NCBI GenBank assembly: GCA_003508005.1
Contig: DNUE01000013.1
Span: forward strand, 99,895-163,894
DNA: 64,000 nucleotides
Direction: 5' to 3'
Origin: Desulfobulbaceae bacterium
GTDB taxonomy: Bacteria; Desulfobacterota; Desulfobulbia; Desulfobulbales; Desulfobulbaceae
The translations under genes and the position numbers were made by a program. Position 1 is the stretch's first letter; the number at the start of each line of letters is the position of its first letter. The notes beneath the pieces were generated by a model, which saw only the letters and a list, made by a program, of their open reading frames with translations, was not told where the DNA came from and did not search any database. Shown piece after piece: positions 1 to 8,774 of this stretch.

Positions 1-78
1 TCCGCGCCGGACTGATGCGCCTGTCCCCTCTCAGTTACCTTTATTTCAAGGGGGCCGCCTTCAGGGGAAATTTCTCTG

Positions 79-2199
79 TCATGCGGTCATTTCGACACGC
101 CGCGGCATCGCTCCCTGGGCCTTGTACTGGATATCGCTGCGTTCGGCCTTCACCAACTGGTTAACGTCAAGAATCAAGGCTACGGTCCCGTCCCCAAGAA
201 TGGTGGCGCCAGAGATTCCCTCCACGTTCCCTAACACCTTGCTCAGGGTTTTAATGACGGTCTGATGCTGGCCGATGACCTTATCGACGCTGAATCCTGT
301 TCGTTTTCCCAGGGCATTGACCAGTACGACCTTTTCAATTGCCGGCGCGACCCCGCCAATGCCCAGAACATGCCGGAGACTGACATAGGGATGCACCTGG
401 CCCCGGAAGGTCATCATCGACCGCTCCCTGGACTGTATCGATTCTTCCTTGGACAGTTCAACGCACTCATCTATCACCGCAAGGGGAATAACAAACAGGT
501 CCTGACCAACGCTGACCAAAAGACCGTCAATAATGGCCAGGGTCAAGGGCAGGCGCAGTGAGATAGTCGTGCCTATGCCCTTGCTGCTGGTAATGCCGAT
601 TGTTCCCCGCAGGCTGTCAATGGACCTCTTGACAACATCCATCCCCACGCCTCTCCCCGAAACGTCAGTCACCTCGGTTGAGGTTGTGAAGCCCGGGCGC
701 AAAATCAAAGAATAACATTCATCCTCGCTCAATTCTTGATCAGCGGCGATGAGACCTTTTTCCACAGCCTTGGCTTTCAATATCTCCGGCGCAAGCCCGG
801 CTCCGTCATCGCTGATAGAAATGACCACCGAAGCCCCGGCATGTTCGGCGGCAAGATGGATCGTCCCCTTGACAGGCTTGCCGAAGGAACTTCGCTCGGC
901 GGGCTGCTCGATGCCATGGTCGATGGCGTTGCGGATGATGTGTACGAGGGGCTCGTTGAGCTGATCGATCACGGTCTTATCCAGTTCGGTTGCTGCACCA
1001 TCGGTGACGATCTGCACCTCCTTGCCGAGTTCGCCGGCAAGGTCATGCACCAGTCGCCGAAACCTGGAGAAAAGCGTGCCAATAGGCACCATCCGGATGG
1101 ACATTGTATTGTCCCGCAACTCCTCGGTCAACCGCTCAACCGATTCGGCAATAAGCTGTAGTTCTGGATCATTGTCGCCGGAGGCCTTCTGGGAAAGCCG
1201 GGCCTGGACCGTGACCAGTTCACCGACAAGATCTACCAGGCTGTCCAGTTTTGCTGCATCAACACGGAGAGAGGACACCTGCATGTCGCGGTCCTTCTGC
1301 AGGACCTTGCGCACATGTTCCTGTTCCTTGAGGGCGGCATCAATTTTTTCACGACTGATGACTTTTGACTCCAGCAAGCGCTCGCCCAGAAACTTGTGTT
1401 TATTCAAAACATTGTTAAGGGCTTCCGGGGTCACGGCGCCTCTATCCAGGAGTATTTCCCCAAGTCGTTTGTAATCTTCGCTTTCTGCTCCGGAATCATG
1501 TTCAAAGATCTTTTCGATGGAAAGTTCGCAGTTGTCTTCAACAAAGATGAATACGTCGCGAATGGCATTCTCATCACAATTGGTGGTCAGGATGATTTCC
1601 CACGATACATAGCAGGCCTCGGGGTTGTATTCGGCCAGCGGAGGAATCTCATTGGTCCGGGCGACGATGGTGCATTCCCCCATGGCCTTCAGTTCCGAAA
1701 GAAGCAGCAGGGGGTTGGTTCCGGTGGTAAAAATATCGGTATTGGGCTTGAACAGGATGCGGTAGGTGATGCGCAATGTTGTTTCAACCGGCTCAGGCTC
1801 CTCGGATTCCTCCTTGATTTCAGATTCATCGTTCCCAATCAGGTCCCTGAAGCCTGCTACAATAGCCCGGGCTTCCTTGTCAAGGCTCTGGGTTCCGCTG
1901 TCCAGCATCTCCAGAATCTTGTCCCGGGCAGAAAGGGTCAGTCTGACCAGGCCGGAGGTTACAGGAAGGATGCCGTCGCGAACCATGTCCAGGACTGTCT
2001 CAATCTCGTGGGTGAAATCGGAGATTGCGTCAAATCCGAACATGGCGCCAGAACCCTTGATTGTATGCATGGCCCCGAATACCCGGTCGATCAGTGTCGC
2101 ATCCTTAGGGTTTTCCTCGAGTTCCAAAAGCAGAGATTCAAGTTCCGCCAGGATATCATAGGACTCTTCCTTAAAGGCCTTTACATGCCTGTCTTCCAT
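79..2199 (-). CDS. cheA: Chemotaxis histidine kinase CheA
   Basis: This is the cytoplasmic kinase that passes phosphate from its own histidine to CheY under receptor and CheW control. The N-terminal Hpt domain has AMHTIKGSGAMFGF, putting the phosphorylated histidine near residue 45. A CheY-binding-like insert of about 150 residues follows. The dimerisation helices begin at LRVDAAKLDSLVDLVGEL, the ATPase has an N box (IIRNAIDHGIEQ), DDGAGL and GRGVGMDVVK, and the C-terminus is a CheW-like domain. The start is the ATG at 2199, six bases after GGAG; an ATG six bases further upstream abuts the same GGAG and is less likely. It is the last gene seen of a minus-strand operon after the MCP-like, STAS and CheY genes. 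Full length, no missing key residue seen. Confidence 0.97.
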   Translation of the reverse strand: MEDRHVKAFKEESYDILAELESLLLELEENPKDATLIDRVFGAMHTIKGSGAMFGFDAISDFTHEIETVLDMVRDGILPVTSGLVRLTLSARDKILEMLDSGTQSLDKEARAIVAGFRDLIGNDESEIKEESEEPEPVETTLRITYRILFKPNTDIFTTGTNPLLLLSELKAMGECTIVARTNEIPPLAEYNPEACYVSWEIILTTNCDENAIRDVFIFVEDNCELSIEKIFEHDSGAESEDYKRLGEILLDRGAVTPEALNNVLNKHKFLGERLLESKVISREKIDAALKEQEHVRKVLQKDRDMQVSSLRVDAAKLDSLVDLVGELVTVQARLSQKASGDNDPELQLIAESVERLTEELRDNTMSIRMVPIGTLFSRFRRLVHDLAGELGKEVQIVTDGAATELDKTVIDQLNEPLVHIIRNAIDHGIEQPAERSSFGKPVKGTIHLAAEHAGASVVISISDDGAGLAPEILKAKAVEKGLIAADQELSEDECYSLILRPGFTTSTEVTDVSGRGVGMDVVKRSIDSLRGTIGITSSKGIGTTISLRLPLTLAIIDGLLVSVGQDLFVIPLAVIDECVELSKEESIQSRERSMMTFRGQVHPYVSLRHVLGIGGVAPAIEKVVLVNALGKRTGFSVDKVIGQHQTVIKTLSKVLGNVEGISGATILGDGTVALILDVNQLVKAERSDIQYKAQGAMPRRVEMTA

Positions 2200-2247
2200 A
2201 ATCATCTCCGTTTGAATGGAATATCATTGCCAACTACTCCAGCCCCA

Positions 2248-2613
2248 TCAGCCGAGCACCTTGCGAACCACTTGCAACAACTGATCAGGCTTGAAGGGCT
2301 TCACGATCCACCCGGTGGCACCTGCCTCCTTGGCCGCCTGTTTCTTCTGCAACTGCGATTCGGTGGTCAGAAAGATTATTGGGATAAACCTATACATCTG
2401 GTTAGCCCGGAGCGAACTGGTCAATTCAATGCCGTTCATTTTGGGCATATTCAGGTCGGTGATGACCAGATCGGCCTTGAATTCGGTCAGTTTGTCCAGA
2501 GCGTCCTGCCCATCCTCGGCCTGCGCCACCTCGTAACCCGCCTCGCTCAGGGTAAAGGAGATCATCTCGCGCAGACTGGTGGAATCCTCAACGGTGATGA
2601 TGCGTTTTGTCAT
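2248..2613 (-). CDS. cheY: CheY-type single-domain response regulator
   Basis: A stand-alone receiver domain of about 121 residues, expected to be phosphorylated by CheA and to act on a motor or other target. It has the acidic pair in VEDS, the phospho-acceptor aspartate in DLVITDLNMP, the switch threonine in FLTTES and the lysine in VKPF, so it should be functional. The ATG at 2613 overlaps the stop of the upstream STAS gene by four bases (ATGA), implying translational coupling, and has GGAGG nine bases upstream. There is no output domain. It lies 48 bases before cheA in the same operon. Confidence 0.95.
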   Translation of the reverse strand: MTKRIITVEDSTSLREMISFTLSEAGYEVAQAEDGQDALDKLTEFKADLVITDLNMPKMNGIELTSSLRANQMYRFIPIIFLTTESQLQKKQAAKEAGATGWIVKPFKPDQLLQVVRKVLG

Positions 2614-2951
2614 TCTGGCATCCCTCCAACCCAGATACATTCCGCAGCAGGATTGATCCCGCAGTTATGAATAAGATCGAATCCCGCAACGCAGCGCGCC
2701 TGCTGCAGGACAGGCAGCTGTTTGCTGCTGAGCGACAAAACCTTGCCCTGTATCTGCGAGGTTCGGTGTGCGGCACAGAGTATCTGCAGACCAGCCAGAT
2801 CCATCGCGGTCACCCGTTGCAGATCGATCTCGACCCGATTGCTCCCTCCTAAGGCCTCCAAAAGCCGATCCCTGAAGGCTGCCACATTATGGATGGTCAT
2901 TTCTCCATCGAGACAAAGACAGGTCAGTTCCTCTTTCTTCTTCACTTTCAT
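2610..2951 (-). CDS. STAS-domain protein of the chemotaxis operon
   Basis: A 113-residue stand-alone STAS protein, the fold of anti-sigma-factor antagonists. The core is DGEMTIHNVAAFRDRLLEAL, followed by VEIDLQRVTAMDLAGLQIL. In SpoIIAA-type proteins the loop after the aspartate carries a phosphorylated Ser or Thr (DSSG or DTAG); here it reads DLAG, so that residue is a leucine. The protein is therefore probably a phosphorylation-independent partner or scaffold. The ATG at 2951 has AGGAG seven bases upstream. It sits between the MCP-like gene (60 bases upstream) and cheY (4-base overlap), which links it to this signalling cluster. What it binds cannot be seen. Confidence 0.85.
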   Translation of the reverse strand: MKVKKKEELTCLCLDGEMTIHNVAAFRDRLLEALGGSNRVEIDLQRVTAMDLAGLQILCAAHRTSQIQGKVLSLSSKQLPVLQQARCVAGFDLIHNCGINPAAECIWVGGMPE

Positions 2952-3011
2952 CAGGTATCTCCTTTTCTGCCAGCATGCCTTTTGCGCAAGATAGCCAGCG
3001 ACGACCAGAAA

Positions 3012-4808
3012 TCAGAAAAAAATATCTCCATCGTTTTGCCGAACCTCTTCACCTTCCACCCGGTCAAACAAATGGATCAGCCGTTCCTGTTCCATGGTAT
3101 AGCGCTGGATCAATTGGTTGATCTCATTGCTGTCGGAAGTCGCACGATCACGCCAAGGCAGCAGGATATCCCTGGCCTGTTCGACACGGGCGGCGACGGC
3201 CGTAAGGCCGTCCTGCAGTTTCTGGATAAAGCCCAGGCCGAGATACACGTCATCAATATGGCGCCGGGAGGATTCAATCCGCGAGGTAAGGACGCTGCAA
3301 CCATCTCTAACTTCGCGGAAGGAGTCGTCTATCCTGCTGACCTCCTCCTTCAGTTCGCCTCTGCTTGAGCCGCCGCTGTTCTTGTCCCAGCTTTGGCAGA
3401 GGCTCTCCACCTTCTGATTCACCGAATACTGCAGGTCTTCCACATCGGTGACCAGTTCGCTGGTCTTCTCGGACAGGGCGCTGATTTCCTTGGCCAGCAC
3501 CTGAATGCTGCGTCCGCGCTGCCCCAGGTTGCTGGCCATGATGATGGTATTCACTGCCTGCAGACGGGTTTCCTCGCGCATCGTCCTGACATCCCGCATT
3601 ATCTCTACCAGGCTGCCGGCCACGTTTCGGGTTTCAGCGGCAGCGATCCTGAACTGCTCGATCATTCCTTCTCCCTCGGCGACCAGTTCGCACAGTTGAA
3701 GAAGTGCCTTCTGCAGGGAGGAATAGAAACCGACAAGCAACAGCTCCGACCCGACCGAATTGGAATTGCTGTCCACAAGAATAGAATTTAACCCTTTTAC
3801 TTCAGCGCCGATAGTGGAAAAAGACTGCCTGATCAGCAGATGAATGGCACTGACCTCGTCGATTAGGTGTGCCAACTGGCGGTGCTGCAGCTCCAGGACC
3901 AGAAAAGAGGAGCCGAGAGCATCCGGGTCAATGCCTTGTTCCCCTTGTGAACAGAGTTTCGTGACATCGGCAAATGCCTTAAGGATATGATTCGTCCGCT
4001 GGCTCAGGGAATCATGAAACTGGATGCCGACCACGATCGTGTCAACCCTCTCGGTGATTACTTCCGCCCTCCTGCTCGCCTCCTGCATCATGTTCTGTGA
4101 GCTTACAAACATTTGCCTGATATCCCCGTACGCCTTGTTCACAACAGCCTTGGCGTTCGCGGCGACCCTCTCGGATGCAAGAAGGCTTGCGGAAACCGAC
4201 CGTTCAAGGGTGGCAAGATTCTTGACGGTGGCGGAAAGGTCTATTTTTATTTGTTTGGTGATCTGGTCAAGTGACCTGGAGAGCGAATCGATATCTTCGG
4301 TAACGTCCTTGAAAAGATCATCACCCCCCAAATGGGCGCCGCATTGGATACGAATGTTGATGCGGACTGCGCGAAATGATGCGCTGATGCTGTCTATGGC
4401 ATCATTGATGCGGCGGCTGTCAGAAATCTTATCCATGAGATCTCGAATCTGATTCAGCTCATGCTCGATTTCCTGCCTGTCGCGCGTCAACCGTTCCAAG
4501 ACATTCTGGATCAGCCTGCCGGATTTGTCCAGGGGGCTCTGTTCTCCCTCGCTGCCGGCAAAAAGACCGGCGGCATGCCTGATCGCCTCTGTAAGAATGC
4601 GGGTTTCCCTGGCAACGTCCTGCAGATCGCGGCCGGTCTTAACAAAATATGGGTCAGCCTCCCGGCAGACCTGAGCAAGCCGCTCCCCTGTCTCCGCCAA
4701 TTGCGCGCAAAGCTTGTTGCCTGTCCCGAACCATTCCGCCCCGACAACAGGGCGGGGGCGGGACTCCATCGCCTTATCCGCCTGTATGGCTTCCTCTCCT
4801 GAGCTCAT
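3012..4808 (-). CDS. Soluble MCP-like coiled-coil protein with two degenerate signalling tips
   Basis: A 598-residue protein with no membrane segment or signal peptide, mostly predictable coiled coil. Two stretches resemble the conserved MCP tip (normally NLLALNAAIEAARAGE...GFAVVA.EVR.LA). One at residues 142-180 has ASFRAVRINIRIQ followed by LFKDVTEDIDSLS. One at residues 412-450 has RLQAVNTIIMASN and GRSIQVLAKEISALSEKTS. Between them at 263-272 is QFHDSLSQRT, like the QFHD motif of other receptor-like proteins. The AGGA before the ATG at 4808 supports the start. As first gene of the STAS-CheY-CheA operon it is probably the cytoplasmic input or scaffold for this CheA. The exact family is not recognised. 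Confidence 0.8.
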   Translation of the reverse strand: MSSGEEAIQADKAMESRPRPVVGAEWFGTGNKLCAQLAETGERLAQVCREADPYFVKTGRDLQDVARETRILTEAIRHAAGLFAGSEGEQSPLDKSGRLIQNVLERLTRDRQEIEHELNQIRDLMDKISDSRRINDAIDSISASFRAVRINIRIQCGAHLGGDDLFKDVTEDIDSLSRSLDQITKQIKIDLSATVKNLATLERSVSASLLASERVAANAKAVVNKAYGDIRQMFVSSQNMMQEASRRAEVITERVDTIVVGIQFHDSLSQRTNHILKAFADVTKLCSQGEQGIDPDALGSSFLVLELQHRQLAHLIDEVSAIHLLIRQSFSTIGAEVKGLNSILVDSNSNSVGSELLLVGFYSSLQKALLQLCELVAEGEGMIEQFRIAAAETRNVAGSLVEIMRDVRTMREETRLQAVNTIIMASNLGQRGRSIQVLAKEISALSEKTSELVTDVEDLQYSVNQKVESLCQSWDKNSGGSSRGELKEEVSRIDDSFREVRDGCSVLTSRIESSRRHIDDVYLGLGFIQKLQDGLTAVAARVEQARDILLPWRDRATSDSNEINQLIQRYTMEQERLIHLFDRVEGEEVRQNDGDIFF

Positions 4809-5447
4809 TCATTTCCTAATGAATTATCAATATTGTCGTTGCTTCCCTGGCAGAGGGGACTGATAGCACACTTTTTCCGTACGAAAAGGAGGATTCAGAC
4901 CGGTGTATAACGGACATCCCTGATGTATTCACTTGAATCCATCACCAAAAAAACCACCTTCGCAAGGAGGGGGAACGTTTGCTCTTTTAAGTATCGTAAT
5001 TTTTTTATGCGGAATCAAGAAACTTTCTTTTTTTCACTATTTTTAACAACGTTAATCATTATTTTTGCAAATAGGCGATAAATTCCCGACCGTCACGACG
5101 TGCCTTGACTTCGCATATTCCTTTCCCTATTATATTTTAAAAGGATATATTTTTTTTACAAGAGCCCTGTTCTGTATACCATATTGAGGCAGTAATCATG
5201 CTTGTGTATCGTTTCCTCCTGCTTGGACAAAAATATCCAAGACAGGTTAAACGCGATAAAGAGACGATATGCAGAAGCATGAATATGAGAATTGAGTTTT
5301 GCATGAAATCAAACTGGCGCCTATCGCGGCGTTATTCTCGGTGAACCGAAGAATACCAAAGAAGGATGCGGCAAGGTGTCCGAACCAAGGGGCGATGGCA
5401 AGTGATTCGGGATCGATCGGCTAACGAACGCAAACAGGTGCGCGACT
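4809..5447. other. Long divergent intergenic region of the chemotaxis locus
   Basis: This 639-base gap separates the minus-strand MCP-like operon from plus-strand cheW. It is AT-rich in the middle. It contains a good plus-strand sigma-70-type promoter (listed separately), a GGCGATAA box at 5074-5081 that resembles a flagellar sigma-28 minus-10 element but has a poor minus-35 match, and a small stem-loop (CGG TGAA CCG) around 5337-5351 in the expected cheW leader. No open reading frame with a convincing start was found and no known riboswitch core was recognised. Confidence 0.6.
5105..5133 (+). promoter_or_regulatory. Predicted sigma-70-type promoter for cheW
   Basis: TTGACT at 5105-5110 and TATTAT at 5128-5133 are separated by exactly 17 bases, a near-consensus housekeeping promoter reading toward cheW. 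Transcription from it would give a leader of roughly 310 bases, unusually long for cheW, so a second promoter nearer the gene or a regulatory leader is possible. Confidence 0.55.
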
Positions 5448-6029
5448 ATGAATTTGAGCGGTACTGATATGCAACCCATCAGCAGAGACAATCCATCCGT
5501 TCTCAAGGCCCTGGAGCGGAAAACCTATCTCACTTTCTGCCTGGGCGACGAGGTTTTCGCCGTGGATGTCCAGCATGTGCATGAGGTGCTTGATTTCCGC
5601 GACAGTACCAGGATACCCGGTGCTCCTGATTATATGCGCGGAATTATCAACCTGCGCGGCTCCGTAGTGCCGGTGGTGGACATGCGACTCAAGTTCGGGA
5701 TGTCCGAAACGGAAAAGAAGCTGAGCACCTGCGTCATTGTCATGGAAGTTGGGAGAGGGGCGAACCGAACGGTGATCGGCGCCTTAGCCGATGCTGTCAA
5801 GGATGTCTTCGAGTTCGAGCCGGGCCAGATAGAGCCGCCACCCCGTTTCGGCGAAAAAAGCAAGATGGATTTTATCCAGGCCATTGGCAAGCGCAATGAC
5901 CAGTTTATCATCATCCTCAACTTCAATAAGGCTTTTTCCACCGAGGAAGTGGTCATGCTCGGCGCCGCCGGTGAAGAAACTGCACTGACCGAGGAAGTGT
6001 CAACAGAAACAGATTTGGCGGAAGAATAG
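5448..6029 (+). CDS. cheW: Chemotaxis coupling protein CheW
   Basis: CheW couples receptors to CheA. The SH3-like CheW fold is recognisable in TYLTFCLGDEVFAVDVQHVH, RIPGAPDYMRGIINLRG and VVPVVDMRLKFG, ending with the usual KMDFIQAIGKRNDQFIIIL segment near residue 150. The last 25 residues are an acidic tail not part of the fold. The ATG at 5448 follows AGGTG by nine bases; an internal ATG at 5469 lacks a better site. It is divergent from the cheA operon and 329 bases before an MCP gene, so it probably connects that receptor and the soluble MCP-like protein to CheA. Confidence 0.95.
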   Translation: MNLSGTDMQPISRDNPSVLKALERKTYLTFCLGDEVFAVDVQHVHEVLDFRDSTRIPGAPDYMRGIINLRGSVVPVVDMRLKFGMSETEKKLSTCVIVMEVGRGANRTVIGALADAVKDVFEFEPGQIEPPPRFGEKSKMDFIQAIGKRNDQFIIILNFNKAFSTEEVVMLGAAGEETALTEEVSTETDLAEE

Positions 6030-6289
6030 TTGGACCGGAGCAGAAGAGTGCAGCTGATGGTTCCGCATCGAGTTGGTCGGACTTGCATTGCCGCAGGACA
6101 GACCTGTCCCGCCTGGGAAAAGAATATTTGCACAAATTCCTCAGATACAATGCGCAGCGGAAATTAAAAAAAAGAGCTACCCAGCCACCCCATGATTGCA
6201 CCTGCAAAACGATAGGAAACAGGTTAGATGACATTGCCTGATGCAACCCGGGATCGCGGTCTCAGTTTGAAGAATGAGGAAGGAGAGGC

Positions 6290-6343
6290 ATGAGTTTCTT
6301 AATCGGGATCAGCTTTGTAAGCCCAAAGATATGTATAAAATAA
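6290..6343 (+). CDS. Possible 17-codon leader peptide before the MCP gene
   Basis: A short frame starts at an ATG placed directly after a very strong purine-rich site (GAGGAAGGAGAGGC) and ends with TAA 15 bases before the MCP start. The peptide is hydrophobic and begins MSFLIG. It may be a translated leader coupled to the receptor gene, or simply a chance ORF near a good ribosome-binding site. Only the context supports it. Confidence 0.25.
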   Translation: MSFLIGISFVSPKICIK

Positions 6344-6358
6344 CATGGAGGTAGCCAG

Positions 6359-8050
6359 ATGATAAATTTTAATTTGGGTGGCAGGTTCAGGACAAAAATG
6401 CTTTCCATGATCGGCATAATGCTGCTGGGCATCGCAGTCCTCGCCACGCTCACCCTTTCGACGATTAGAAGCCAGATGCTGGATGACCGGAAGGTCAAGA
6501 CGCGGCATGTGGTCGAATCGGTCTACGGCATCCTCGAACAATATGAACGCCTCGCAAAGGATGGCAGAATGACCACAAAGGAGGCGCAGGATGCCGCCGT
6601 GGCAATGATCAAGAACCTGCGGTACGAGGAGAAGGAATACTTCTGGATTAATGACATGCGGCCCTTCATGATCATGCATCCCTACCTGACCGAACTCGAC
6701 GGAACTGATATTACGAACTTCAAGGACCCCAATGGCCTGCAGCTCTTTGTCGCATTCGTGGACAAGGTGAAAGCGAACGGATCCGGGTTTGTGGATTATC
6801 TTTGGCCCAAGCCGAACTTCAGGGATCCGGTACCGAAAACCTCCTTCGTGAAGGGCTTCGAACCCTGGGGCTGGATCATTGGCTCGGGCATTTACCTCGA
6901 TGACGTCCAGTCCGTTTTCCGGGCCGAAGCGATCAAATATGCGGCAGTCACTGCCGTCATCATCGCGGTGATCCTGACCATCAGCATGCTGATCACCAAC
7001 ATCATGGTCAATGCGTTGAAAGAAGCCGTGCGGGTGTCGAACAGCCTGGCAGATGGCGACCTGACCGTGGACATCAACTCCCGTGGCAGTGATGAGACCG
7101 CGCAACTGCTTGCCTCGATGAAAAATATGATGGAGAAGGTGAGGGCCGTCGTTACTGATGTCAAGACCGCCTCCGACAACGTGGCCCTAGGCAGCGAACA
7201 GCTCTCTTCCGGCGCGCAGCAGATGTCCCAGGGCACTACGGAGCAGGCGGCGTCATCGGAACAGGCCTCGGCGGCCGTCGAGGAAATGAACGCCACAATC
7301 AAGCAGAACGCCGACAACGCCGTCCAGACAGAGAAAATCGCCGAGAAGTCGGCCAGTGACGCCCGCGAAAGCGGCAAGGCTGTGTCCAACGCGGTGAACG
7401 CCATGAAGCAGATTGCGCAAAAGATCGGCATCATCGAAGAGATTGCGCGGCAGACGAATCTGCTGGCCCTGAATGCGGCTATCGAAGCGGCCCGAGCTGG
7501 TGAACACGGGAAGGGATTTGCGGTGGTTGCGGCAGAAGTGAGAAAGCTTGCTGAACGGAGCCAGACTGCAGCAGCCGAAATCAGCGATCTGTCGGGATCA
7601 AGCGTCGAGGTCGCTGAACGGGCCGGTGAGATGCTGGCAAAGCTGGTGCCGGACATCCAGAAGACCGCCGAACTTGTGCAGGAGATCAGCGCCTCATCAA
7701 AGGAGCAGGCAGGCGGCGCGGATCAGATCAACAGCGCGATCCAGCAACTCAATGAGGTAGTGCAGCAAAATGCGGGAGCTGCTGAAGAGATGGCATCCAC
7801 CTCCGAGGAGCTTTCATCGCAGGCCGACCAACTCCAGAACACCATTTCCTTCTTCAAGATTAACAGCGAAAACACCCAGCAACCACTCCATAGCCTTACC
7901 CGGAAAATGCCAGCAATGGCCCAGCCTCAGCAGAGAATCGCTCGCGTCGCCAAACCGAATAAAGGCAGCGGCAAGGGAGTGCATCTGGATTTGGGCAAGC
8001 ACGGCCAGGCAAAGGAGGTTCACCGGGATGACGAGTTTGAGAAATTTTAA
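6359..8050 (+). CDS. Methyl-accepting chemotaxis protein with periplasmic single Cache domain
   Basis: A transmembrane receptor of 563 residues. Membrane helix 1 is at about residues 14-36 (LSMIGIMLLGIAVLATLTL). A periplasmic sCache_2-type domain (about 40-190) has YEEKEYFWINDMRPFMIMHP and PWGWIIGSGIYLDDV. Helix 2 at about 196-220 leads into HAMP. The signalling tip is intact (IARQTNLLALNAAIEAARAG, then GKGFAVVAAEVRKLAERS). There is no NWETF-type tail for CheR/CheB binding. The family commonly senses small organic acids, but the ligand cannot be read from the sequence. It follows cheW on the plus strand and has GGAGG seven bases before its ATG. Confidence 0.95.
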   Translation: MINFNLGGRFRTKMLSMIGIMLLGIAVLATLTLSTIRSQMLDDRKVKTRHVVESVYGILEQYERLAKDGRMTTKEAQDAAVAMIKNLRYEEKEYFWINDMRPFMIMHPYLTELDGTDITNFKDPNGLQLFVAFVDKVKANGSGFVDYLWPKPNFRDPVPKTSFVKGFEPWGWIIGSGIYLDDVQSVFRAEAIKYAAVTAVIIAVILTISMLITNIMVNALKEAVRVSNSLADGDLTVDINSRGSDETAQLLASMKNMMEKVRAVVTDVKTASDNVALGSEQLSSGAQQMSQGTTEQAASSEQASAAVEEMNATIKQNADNAVQTEKIAEKSASDARESGKAVSNAVNAMKQIAQKIGIIEEIARQTNLLALNAAIEAARAGEHGKGFAVVAAEVRKLAERSQTAAAEISDLSGSSVEVAERAGEMLAKLVPDIQKTAELVQEISASSKEQAGGADQINSAIQQLNEVVQQNAGAAEEMASTSEELSSQADQLQNTISFFKINSENTQQPLHSLTRKMPAMAQPQQRIARVAKPNKGSGKGVHLDLGKHGQAKEVHRDDEFEKF

Positions 8051-8239
8051 TTTGGAAAGACGGGACCAGGCAAGAGGGAGGACAACCGGCAAGGGCGGAC
8101 AGCATCTGTTCACACAGCCAGCTTTTGTTCATACAACCACCGTGCATAGGGAATTCGGTAACGAAGCCGAATTTTTTCCTGCCTTCTTTGACGATGGCCG
8201 AAGAACTCGCTGAACCCTTTCACCGAAGATGGAAGAATG

Positions 8240-8551
8240 CTATCCTGACATGAGCAGGTAACCGACCCAGAGGTGAAAATCGATGCCAAAGCGGTAGAGG
8301 ACAATAAGAAAAATCACGGCGAGCACGCAGGGAGCGATCAGGGAGAACATCACCCTTCTTTTTCTGTCCAGGGCCGGGATGGCCTGGTAGGTATGCTCAA
8401 AGGAGATCAGCGCAAAGACGAGAAAGGAAAGTTGCATCAGCCATTTGTAGGGATGATACAGTTCAAAATTTTTCGCATAGAGGTAATCGACCGCAAACCA
8501 GTAGAGAAATGCCAGCGCCAGGATCGAGATATTGCCAAATATGAGTTTCAA
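8240..8551 (-). CDS. Small hypothetical membrane protein
   Basis: A 103-residue protein with about three hydrophobic helices (near residues 5-25, 38-53 and 70-90) and a short basic loop (LDRKRRVMF). No family is recognised. The only available start is a TTG at 8551 with no clear ribosome-binding site, so the N-terminus is uncertain. It lies beyond the terminator that closes the merR/tRNA-Pro transcript and so needs its own promoter. Confidence 0.5.
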   Translation of the reverse strand: MKLIFGNISILALAFLYWFAVDYLYAKNFELYHPYKWLMQLSFLVFALISFEHTYQAIPALDRKRRVMFSLIAPCVLAVIFLIVLYRFGIDFHLWVGYLLMSG

Positions 8552-8623
8552 ATTCTTCAGGATGAGTCAGGCAATAGAGATAAGGTGGAATACAGTTGCA
8601 CCCTCTCCAATGAATCGTACCAG

Positions 8624-8657
8624 AAAAAAAAGGGTTTCAGATATCCTCCGAAACCCT
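8624..8657 (-). terminator. Rho-independent terminator after tRNA-Pro
   Basis: An eight-base stem (AGGGTTTC with GAAACCCT) closes a short loop and is followed on the minus strand by a run of eight T. It lies just past the tRNA-Pro 3' end and would end the long minus-strand translation operon. Confidence 0.85.
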
Positions 8658-8669
8658 CCTCTCGAAAAT

Positions 8670-8746
8670 TGGTCGGGACGAGTGGATTTGAACCACCGGC
8701 CCCCTGAACCCCATTCAGGTGCGCTACCAGACTGCGCTACGTCCCG
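8670..8746 (-). tRNA. tRNA-Pro (GGG anticodon)
   Basis: The cloverleaf folds with acceptor CGGGACG paired to CGTCCCG, an encoded CCA end, a TTCAAATC T-loop and the anticodon loop ATGGGGT, giving anticodon GGG for CCC codons. It starts 28 bases after the merR stop and is probably processed from the same transcript. Confidence 0.97.
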
Positions 8747-8774
8747 ACCTGTCTCTATGTTGAAGCTATCCCTG

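Noticed and set aside
1..78. Start of another chemotaxis gene downstream of cheA
   Set aside because: A purine-rich site is present on the minus strand but no start codon is seen before the window edge.
5074..5081. Sigma-28 (FliA) promoter for cheW
   Set aside because: Only the -10 element resembles the consensus; the -35 is poor, so it is mentioned only in the intergenic note.
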